From Drosophila pseudoobscura (taxonomy: Eukaryota; Arthropoda; Insecta; Diptera; Drosophilidae): 64,000 bases of DNA. Every line of letters begins with the position of its first letter. Position 1 is the first letter of the stretch. A program made the translations under genes and the position numbers. The notes under the pieces are model-generated. The model did not search any database, was not told the DNA's origin, and saw only the letters and a program-made list of their open reading frames with translations. The stretch is from assembly GCF_009870125.1 (NCBI RefSeq), contig NC_046680.1, forward strand, positions 9,052,001 through 9,116,000, written 5' to 3'. Positions 38,682 to 46,504 of this stretch are shown in pieces.

Positions 38682-40062
38682 AAAATGGTTAAGGGTAATG
38701 GATGTGGTCTAACAAAGATATATATTTTTGCAATTATTGTACTAAAAAAGTGCTCAATACATTTAAAATAAAGTTGTTGCAGTGTAAAGCTAGTTAATTA
38801 ATTGAAACACTTTTATCTTGGTAGATGGGGTTCCCGCCCCCATCAAGGTAGGAAGAGTCTACTACGAATTTAAAAAATAACCGCCAATTATATTTAATCG
38901 CAAGTGGGCCAAATTCTTTTTTCCGCCGGTGTATTTTGAAACGGTAGACACGGTATATAAGACTCATTCCATGCACAGTGCGGCAACATTTTGTATGGGC
39001 CAGACTCAGCTGCCGAGAAAAGAAGCAACATGTCTCGCAACATTCGGAATACCCTAGAAAAAAGGATATTATAAATTGAGGAAATAATAATATAAATTTA
39101 TTGTATCAATAAATTCAGAAACAGAGACTGGTCTTACAGCTATTAACGATATTTTGCATTTAGTGGTGATCTTACGGAGAATATGTCTATACACAGGAAG
39201 CTAATAGTATGTATCAATAGGTCGAACAAATGTCAATCTGAGAAGAAGTCATTACCAATGTTTCAACTAAGCTTGGAAAACAGAATTTTAATGTGAAATA
39301 AATGAAATAGAGTATAAATATGTCCACACTCATACCTGATACCTGTTGACCAGCAATAATGACGTAATACACTTACGTTTCATTCCGTACACACTTACGT
39401 TTTTGTGCTTTCACTTTATTTGTTTAAAGCTTATTTAAGAAAAAATTCAATTAAGAGCAGTACTTAAATTAGCATATCTCGTGGAAAATTCATTCATCAA
39501 TGGGATTGAACTGTGTGGGCAGAGCTGAGGGTTCTATCTAGCTAGTAATATTCGGCGGAATATCAAAAACGGGGAATATGGTTTCCAATCCTTGACGGAG
39601 AACGATTAATCCATTGGTGACAAAGGGGTAATTTAATATTTCACCGTATATATTGAAAATTTTAATAATTTTAGCGCAGTTTGGGTTGTCCTGGTTTTTT
39701 TAAGTAAAGAGGAAGTATAGGATAGATCTACGAGAAGAACATATAAACACTAATATTTTCCGCCATTTACCTCAAGTCATTGAACTGTTTAAATAGAGGG
39801 GGCTTATGTGGGCTAATTTCGTTTTGTCATCGGTATACCTGTTGTTGTATTGATTTTTCAGCGCCCAGAACTTAAAATTCGTGCCTGTGCGTGCCTGTTG
39901 CTAGAGGTGAAGACTAATTATTATTGATTAAATTGCAAAATTGCCTCGAGCTCAGGACTTTTTCTTTTCAGCTGCAACGGTACTCCAAGTAGATTCGCTG
40001 GCAAGCCCACTCCGCCCCACCTGCACCACCATAGGTCTCGCCGAGACGGCTGTCCTAGACCT
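38682..40062. other. Klp54D 3' flank and accessory spacer with repeat copy
   Basis: AT-rich spacer. Includes the Klp54D 3' UTR (AATAAA at about 38765), a dispersed-repeat copy (39480-39600) and a strong acceptor-like polypyrimidine-AG ending at 39971 just before the gamma-like gene. No other coding region recognised. Confidence 0.5.
39480..39600 (+). repeat. Dispersed repeat, copy 2
   Basis: GAAAATTCATTCATCAATGG and TGTGGGCAGA match, in reverse, 59265-59325; GCTAGTAATATTC and GGAATAT.AAAACG match 18431-18465. Divergence among copies is considerable, so the insertions are old. Confidence 0.55.
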
Positions 40063-40267
40063 GATGGCTGCCAATTTGCAACAGCAGCGTTCCCTTAATT
40101 CCCAACTACGTCGCGAGATGGGAATAGAACGGATTCAGGTCTCTGAAGCGTGTACGCTGATGATGAAGTACATATTGGAGAACGAAGGGAACGACTCTCT
40201 GCTGAGCGGATTCAACAGCCAAAACTTGAATCCGTTCCGCGAGAAGAGCTCGTGCAGCATCTTATAA
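40063..40267 (+). CDS. G-protein gamma subunit, Ggamma1-like copy
   Basis: A 67-residue frame from ATG at 40063 covers the whole gamma family: LQQQRSLNSQLRREMGIERI, then MMKYILENEGNDSLLSGF, NPFREKSS and a C-terminal CaaX box CSIL, where final Leu predicts geranylgeranylation. From memory it closely resembles Drosophila Ggamma1, including the NPFREKSSC end. G-gamma pairs with G-beta to hold heterotrimeric G proteins at the membrane. Similarity seems to extend three codons upstream (LDLM against MDVM), so the ancestral start has probably been replaced by an internal Met. There is no intron in the frame, which fits a retrocopy, though no poly(A) tail or target duplication is visible. Poly(A) signal at 40670-40675. 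A splice acceptor at 39971 suggests a noncoding first exon or use by upstream transcripts. Confidence 0.75.
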
Positions 40268-40790
40268 GTATAATTATAAGTTCGAACTGTGCCACCCCAC
40301 ACACGTTCCTAACAACAGTATTTATTGATATATACAAAAACTACTCATATATTATATTGTACTCAAATAGACCCGCCGAATGGCGGGGAATATGCATGCA
40401 TGTGTGTATTAGTATAACCTATTGATGTTTGTTGTAAGTATGCTGACCTCAATTATGTCTATAAACTGAATATATACAATGTATAGGGCAGATATTTATG
40501 AATGTGTAAACATTCGGGAACCGTCTTGAACAAAAATGCCTGCATAGTATGTATAGATATCGTGTATTTTGCTATCCTGTAGCTCTTTTTTGGAGAAAGA
40601 CATACATATTTATGAATTAGCAGCCCACTTCACCCCCTCTATAAATGTTTCCTATTGAGATATCCGTCAAATAAATCTATATATTCGTAAAATAAATCAA
40701 TGTAGACAAGCATTTACACATCAAGCCGTTTATTTTTGAAACAAAATATTCTCTAAGGCACATCTATACGTATAAATTAAAACTTGCACG
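40268..40790 (+). other. 3' UTR of the gamma-like gene and spacer
   Basis: Contains AATAAA at 40670-40675 and another at about 40692. AT-rich; no coding frame seen. Confidence 0.5.
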
Positions 40791-41012
40791 ATGATCGACT
40801 CGAAGGCGGTTAATCCCTATTTTGTATTTCTGGATCAGTTTCGCGATAATCTGAAAAGACGGGGCATAAAGAACATAAAACCCACAGCCGTGGCCAAAAT
40901 TTGTGGACAAAAATGGCGCGAAATGAGTGATTCTCAGAAGTCTGTGTATATTAAAAAGGCCAAGATCAACCGTGAGATCTTAGACTTTGAATTATTCGGG
41001 AAAAAAGCGTAG
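40791..41012 (+). CDS. Small HMG-box protein resembling sperm nuclear basic proteins (MST-HMG type)
   Basis: A 73-residue frame is almost entirely one HMG box: NPYFVFLDQFRDNLKRRG, TAVAKICGQKWREMS, DSQKSVYIKKAKINRE. The pattern N-P-Y-x-x-F-L, then K-x-x-x-x-W-x-x-M-S-x-x-x-K, is that of the male-specific-transcript HMG box found in fly protamine-like proteins and tHMG. Such proteins package DNA in spermatids. The protein is basic and has no other domain. The ATG is the first in frame. After the TAG the same frame reopens within 30 bases for about 60 codons, and an exon-like AG|ATGATGAG lies at 41278, so further exons are possible. Function in testis is inference from the family only. Confidence 0.6.
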   Translation: MIDSKAVNPYFVFLDQFRDNLKRRGIKNIKPTAVAKICGQKWREMSDSQKSVYIKKAKINREILDFELFGKKA

Positions 41013-41520
41013 GAGAACTGGAGCACCACATAAGTCTGATGGGTCACGCTCTTCCTGGTAGCGAATCACTTTGGTTATCGAAATTATAAAGTTAAAATCC
41101 GCGGCATAATTTCACATGTGACGACGCTGGATGATGCTGTGCTAGGATTGTCTGCAGCTTTGCAACCTGGAGTGGAAATGTTAAGCGCGAAAGAATCATT
41201 TTCAATCCGTTCTTATTGTGCGTGTAGACTTTTTAAATTATTAAATTCAATTATCTCCCAAATTTTCCTTTTTTGCAGATGATGAGTCAAACAGCTGTTC
41301 AACCGATGAGTAGTGTTAAAAAATCCACAGTGTTTTTAGATTAAAACAAATTAAATCAAAAATCAAAACAAAGATTTTACCCATTTTTTAACAAACTACG
41401 TCCAATTTCTGTCGCTGAAATGCAGTATAAAAAGAACTGCCCATTGTGAAAATTTACCAGCAGAGATTATACTGTGTAATAGGTAAGACTTTAATGGAAA
41501 AGAATAATATATATTAATAT
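41013..41520 (+). other. Downstream region of the HMG-box gene with coding-like remnants
   Basis: The frame from about 41043 to 41226 is open and codon-wise plausible (includes TLDDAVLGLSAALQPG), ending near a possible donor. A good acceptor (CTTTTTTGCAG) at 41279 precedes a short acidic frame (DESNSCSTDE then stop). These may be 3' exons of the HMG gene or remnants of another gene. I could not join them with confidence. Confidence 0.3.
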
Positions 41521-41649
41521 TTATACACAAGGGCGACGCTTCGGCCTCTTTTGGTGTTCAGATAAAGTGGGGGAAAATTCTGGACTCATGGCATTTGAAC
41601 TCGAGTAGTCCACATAGTCCGAATCGAAATTCCCCAGAAGAGAGTCCAT
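41521..41649 (-). CDS. Unidentified 42-codon reading frame, possible last-exon remnant
   Basis: From an ATG at 41649 on the minus strand: acidic start (DSLLGNFDSDYVDY), Ser/Pro middle, basic end (KRPKRRPCV). Composition looks like a natural C-terminus, and the frame stays open a few codons upstream until the DINE-1-like repeat begins. I do not recognise it. It could be the end of a gene cut by the repeat insertion, or chance. Confidence 0.25.
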   Translation of the reverse strand: MDSLLGNFDSDYVDYSSSNAMSPEFSPTLSEHQKRPKRRPCV

Positions 41650-41666
41650 TACTCCATTAATGTTTC

Positions 41667-41874
41667 TATACCCGATACTCAAAACGAGTATTGGGGTATA
41701 TTAGATTTGTGGTGAAAATGGATGTGTGTAACGTCCAGAAGAAATCGTTTCCGACCCCATAAAGTATTCTTGATCAGCATCAATAGCCGAGTCGATTGAG
41801 CCCTGTCTGTCTGTCCGTCCCTTTCAGCGCCTAGTGCTCAATGAGTATAAGAGCTATAAACAACAACAACACTC
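41667..41874 (+). mobile_element. DINE-1/INE-1-like Helentron fragment
   Basis: Begins TATACCCGATACTC and carries the imperfect inverted arm GAGTATTGGGGTATA, then the conserved block CGTTTCCGACCCCATAAAGT, TTGATCAGCATCAATAGCCG and the (CTGTCTGTC)-type run. These are hallmarks of the non-autonomous rolling-circle DINE-1 family, from memory. The copy is partial, lacking most of the 3' part. Confidence 0.65.
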
Positions 41875-42161
41875 AGCATAATATTAATAAACATGTTCCT
41901 CATTTGGTGGACATTCTGAACCAAATAAATCCTGATATTATGGTACAGGGCCATCCAGATGCCATACCATTATTCACTCGAATCGTCGGAGTTGTGGTTG
42001 GGCTGACACGCCCATCCAAGCCCACGCCACGTCGTGCTAAACAAAGCGAGACGCGAAGGATAGTGCGACTGTACCAGACATCCTACAAGCGGGCGGTAGA
42101 AAAAGCCCTCCCAGTCCCTGCTCAGGTGCATGGGCCAGAAGGAGGAGCTGGACCCTATTAA
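41841..42161 (+). CDS. Unidentified 106-codon reading frame, possibly a decayed or frameshifted gene
   Basis: ATG at 41841 lies inside the end of the DINE-1 fragment, so the first dozen codons are probably repeat-derived. The rest reads like protein (HVPHLVDILNQINPDIMVQG, then basic RRAKQSETRRIVRLYQTSYK). Near 42115 the coding-like signal moves to another frame (MGQKEELDPIKRRSLIQL, then LHLTRDCANLSKRKASK, stop at about 42283). That suggests a missed intron, an assembly error or a pseudogene of a small basic protein. No family recognised. Confidence 0.3.
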   Translation: MSIRAINNNNTQHNINKHVPHLVDILNQINPDIMVQGHPDAIPLFTRIVGVVVGLTRPSKPTPRRAKQSETRRIVRLYQTSYKRAVEKALPVPAQVHGPEGGAGPY

Positions 42162-42314
42162 GCGGCGGAGCTTAATTCAGCTCATATGCACATATTATAG
42201 AGAAAAGAAGCTGCACCTAACGCGAGATTGTGCAAATCTTTCCAAAAGAAAAGCGTCAAAACTATCGCACGGAAGAACGGTCTAAAATTGTTATTTTCAA
42301 CAAAATGTTAAAAT

Positions 42315-42339
42315 AAAGTTTAAATACGCGGCATAATTT
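42315..42339 (+). repeat. 25-base element shared with 41088-41112
   Basis: AAAGTTTAAATACGCGGCATAATTT here and the same with two changes at 41088-41112, both in plus orientation. Here it sits just upstream of the PSME3IP1 homologue. Origin unknown; it may be a shared regulatory word or duplicated promoter piece. Confidence 0.4.
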
Positions 42340-42437
42340 GACCTTTACCAGAACTGTTTTAATGTCGATAGCCAACACTACTCCAGAAAGACAAAAATTG
42401 TGGTGTGCATCAAAAAGTGTTTTTGTTAAAATAAAAT

Positions 42438-43260
42438 ATGAGTTCAGGCTTTGTAACTGAAGCAGAGGCGGCCGAAGCTCGGCAAAAACGTCAGGAAGAG
42501 TGGGAGCGTGTCCGCCAGCCAGAGGATCCACTGGAGCGACCAGAGGAACCATATGACGGACGCTCACTTTACGACCGCCTGAAAGAACAAAAAACCAAAA
42601 AGGACATGGAATACGAAGAGGCACACAAGCTTAGTAAGTCTATGAAATGTATGAAAGAGCTCCCCTCTAAGTGTCCTCAAAAATAGAGAACCTAATCCGC
42701 GGCCTGGACGATGATGAGGTGCAGTTTTTGGAGGCTGTCGATGAGCACAAAATAAACGCGGAGCGTCAACAAATGCGTGATGAGGCCCGTGAACTAGAAG
42801 ACTTTCGCAATCGAGTGGAGAAGCTGCAAGAGGAAAGCGTTGATAAGGTAAACTGTTCGGGCACCAACATCAGTATTCGAATGCCTATTAAATTAATGTG
42901 ATTATATAGAAACTGCAAGCAGAGTTGAAGACCACCGCAAAACCTGTTGGTGCTACGGGGGCCCGAAACACACAAAAATCATTGCTGGGCCACGGAATCA
43001 AGCGCAAAAACGGGGAATCGCCCACCACAAGCAAAGTGGCCAAAACGGTAGAGAACGAACCAGTGCAGAAGGAGGAGCAAGAGAAAACACAGCCAGCTTT
43101 TCAAAGCGGGCTGCAATTAATAGCCACGCTGCCTGGCATTGGGCCTTACACGGAGTCCAGCGACTCTGAGGCTAGCACTGATTCGGACGATCTTGATCGG
43201 TTTACTCGTACTGACTTGTGTGGTCGAAAGATACCAAAAAAGAAACAGTGCACAGAGTAG
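42438..43260 (+). CDS. PSME3IP1/FAM192A (NIP30) homologue
   Basis: Exons 42438-42633, 42687-42847 and 42910-43260 join in phase to 235 residues. The N-terminal NIP30 domain is well conserved: [48 protein letters not shown]. The C-terminus has the short conserved [14 protein letters not shown] element, like the LPGLGAYSGSSDSE of the human protein, which when phosphorylated binds proteasome activator PA28-gamma in the nucleus. That role is transferred by homology. The stop lies 72 bases from the Ns2 stop on the other strand, so the 3' UTRs must overlap. Confidence 0.9.
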
Positions 43261-43332
43261 GGTCAATCTTCTTATTGGCGTTCTTAACATGTAATTCTTT
43301 CTTGCAGCAGAATATAGCCTAGAGTATAAACA

Positions 43333-45491
43333 TTACGTGTCCCTTTTTTTGTTGCGGTTACGATTTTTCACGTTGGTCATCTCGTAGAAGTTGCTGCCAA
43401 TCTTCTTGCGCTTCTGGTTTCGTTCTAAGGCACGTTTCTGTTTGGCAGTCAGACGTGGAGACTTCGCACTGCTGGGACCGGCGGCGTCATCAGAACTATT
43501 GCCCATGTCATCGGAGTCTCCAGGCTGGACCTTGGCCACACGGAACTTGCCAGACGATGTGATGGCCAATTGTTGGATCTTCTTTGTCTTTGCTTTCCTG
43601 TGGACGACACGCTGCAAATCATCATTGTACTCATCCTCCGAGTAAAAATCGCTGGCTCCATCGCTCGATTCTTCTTCATCGTCGAGATTGAGCTGACGAG
43701 CCTTCTTGCGGGCCGCCCGTTCTGCCTTCTGCTGCTCCAACAGCTCCAGGTCGATATGATCGAGCTCCTTGACATCCTGCTGCTCGTATTCTAGACCCAC
43801 TCGAATCTTTCGGAAGTCCTGAATCTGCTTAAACTCTCGAGCCCTCTTTACAGACTCACTAACAAAGGTTGGAGCCTCGGACTTAGCATCCGAATTGGCA
43901 TCGTCGCCAGCTGCCTCTTCTGATACCTTATCCTCTTGGGATTTCGGCGTGGCGAAACCTTCAGGTGGCACATAGAATGGCAGCTTGCCTCTCTGCCAAT
44001 CATTAAGCACCATACGGGATGTCACCGTAACGTCTGGCTCGCCTCCCTTCAGCAACTTTCCAGACTTCTGGGCCAACTGCTCGAGGAAGTGTTTCGGCGA
44101 GGTCCAGTCATCGATTTTATAGTTTTTGGCAATGTACTCCTTGCGCACACGCTGCAGTACAGTGTCCACATAGTCCTCCGGATTGGTAACTAACTCTACT
44201 CGCACCACACCCTTGAGCACCTTTTCCGTGTCTGTCTCAGCCGTAGGGTACACCACTCCGGGGCAATCAATCAGGAAAATACGCTTCATTAGTGTTATAT
44301 ATTGCCACACTTTCGTCTCTCCCGCAATGGGAGCCACCTTGCAGACCTTCTTCGAGCGCAGAGCATTGATAACCGAGGATTTTCCAACATTTGGGTAGCC
44401 AATAAATCCCACACTGATTTGCTTCTTGTCCAAGTGAAGTTTACCCAACTGACGAAACAGATTGATGAGCGCGCCTATAGCGAGAATCGTAAATGGAATG
44501 ATTTTCTTGGCTACAAATAAATTAATAAGTATATCACTGACCTTTGCCAAATGGATGTTGAAGAGAGGCATGGAACGCGATTGTGGGATACTCTGCACTG
44601 AGGATGGCCACCCAACGCTGAGTGACCCAGACAGGCACCAGATCCACTTTGTTCAGAATGAAGAACAAGTGCTTGTGCGGCTTCTCTTTGCGCAGGAACT
44701 CCTCGATGTATTTGGAGCGTGTGCCCATGGGATCGCGGGCATCCAAGACCTGAAGCAGGACGTCGGAAGCGTCTACGACCTTATGAAGCTCGTTCCAGAT
44801 ACGTCTGCTCCCTCCAGCCCCAAACACCCAATCTCGCACGGCCTTCTTTTCGCCAGTGTCTTCGCGTATCAGATCTATGTCCTTGGTAGAATCGTATTTA
44901 TCAGCCTGTTCACCCGCCGCCTTGCTCAAATCCTCCAGATCACGCACTTTAAGGCTGACACGTTTGCGTTGCTTCTTGGGCCCGAATACGCTGTCGAAGC
45001 TTTCTGTGTCCAGAAGGTGGACGCGCTTGTATTTGGAGGCCTCATTGAGTAGCGTCACTGGCAGCTGTGATGGCTTCATAATGACTTGATAGGGATCCTT
45101 GACGGCCTTGCCAATCTCATCCTGGAACTTTTGCAGAGCCGTTTGTGATATCACACGAGAGTTGCTGAACCATTTCGGTGTGGGCTCCACTCTGGCCATT
45201 GTACCAGCAGGCAGGCGACCCTACAAGGAAGAGATTTAGCATGATATCCACAGTGAGGCACAAGTGGTGTGTACTCTTTACCTGAAACGGAGCCGGACAG
45301 ATAATCTTGCCGGTACGATCACGCTTGGCCTTGAAGTTGCGGTACATCTGGAGCCGCTTTATGGTCCCCTTCGTACGGGGGTGGGCAACACCTTTTAGTC
45401 CATCCTTTGGCCTTTCTGGATTCATCGAATGGTTGGAATGGTTGAACCCCTGGGTCCGGGGCTTGCCCGTTGTGCTGCGTACTTTCGGCAT
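43333..45491 (-). CDS. Ns2: Ns2, nucleolar GTPase of the NGP1/GNL2 family
   Basis: Minus-strand exons 45282-45491, 44542-45220 and 43333-44474 join in phase to 676 residues. A basic N-terminal NGP1NT region ([35 protein letters not shown]) precedes a circularly permuted GTPase: DARDP, then G4 NKVDLV, then G1 [14 protein letters not shown], then G3 DCPG. The C-terminus is charged and basic ([14 protein letters not shown]). Family members act in assembly and export of the 60S ribosomal subunit from the nucleolus. It faces POSH head to head across a 1-kb spacer and converges on the PSME3IP1 homologue. Confidence 0.95.
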
Positions 45492-46504
45492 GATTTCTTG
45501 GTTAAATCGCGTGCCTTTCAAACAGTTTAAGATATCTGTGCTGCACGGCAAAACCAAAACACACGTGCTTGGCTAAAATTAAAAAACAAAAGGAACTGTG
45601 CGGTACTCAGCACTGGTTTACAACAGTGCTGCCAGATTTTGAGTCACTGTAAGCTAGATTGAAGAAAAAAATAAGCTAGAATAAGCTAAAAATTATGTAA
45701 ATGTACAATCATGTGTAAAACTGTAGTGTGACTAAACTTTATGAACGAAAAATTACCATGCATTTATACACAAAATGTGATGATGTACCAAAATACGAAC
45801 AACATATATGATTTTTGTCCGATTACAATACAATAAAAAAATAAAAAAAGTTTTGTGCTAAATTTTTATAAGCTAAAATAAGCTAAATTAAATTTGAAAT
45901 AAGCTGGATTTCAAGCTAAAAGCATTTTAATTATTCTTTTAATCGGGTTTACAAGACTATTTACAGCACTGAAAATGTTTACAGTTGCCAGATCCACTAA
46001 AACAACAGCATTGATACAAAAAATACATTTTTTTTAAATAAATATATCCAAAAATTTGAAAACCCACGAGGAATGCTATAAATTAGTATTAAAAATTGCT
46101 TAACAATCACCCTTCATTGATACTGCCAATATGTGCAACAAATGCAAAGATATTTCCAAGTGGTTCCAAAGCTGGTTTCATACATCCGTGTACATATCCG
46201 CTTAGTATTTGTGTTCACACGAGCTTCGGCTGCACTTAATAAAATTACCCGATTAATTTTAATAATTAAAATGTTTCAAGTTAAAAGTGATAATGCAAAC
46301 GAAACCCTTGTATGAAATCTGTAGTAATTAGTCGAAAACATATTCCGTATTTCCTAAGCCTGTCTTTGGGTTGCTTTGAGTGTTTTGTACATCTATGTAT
46401 ATGTGTTGTGTATGTATGTGTGTGGCGTTTTGGAATGTTGCCTTGCACGAAATTCAAATTGTGACCCCATCCTTGAGAATGTGCTTTTGAGGCATACCTA
46501 AGAA
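45492..46504. other. Ns2/POSH divergent spacer with AATAAGCTAAA repeats
   Basis: Between 45665 and 45925 the word AATAAGCTA recurs about six times in an AT-rich tract, including adjacent copies. Near 45625 CAACAGTGCTGCCAGATT resembles a Motif 7-type promoter word for Ns2. No coding frame seen before the POSH ATG. Confidence 0.45.

Noticed and set aside
43391-45089. Several plus-strand frames over Ns2 (up to 196 codons)
   Set aside because: Shadows of Ns2 exons; lack starts and domains.
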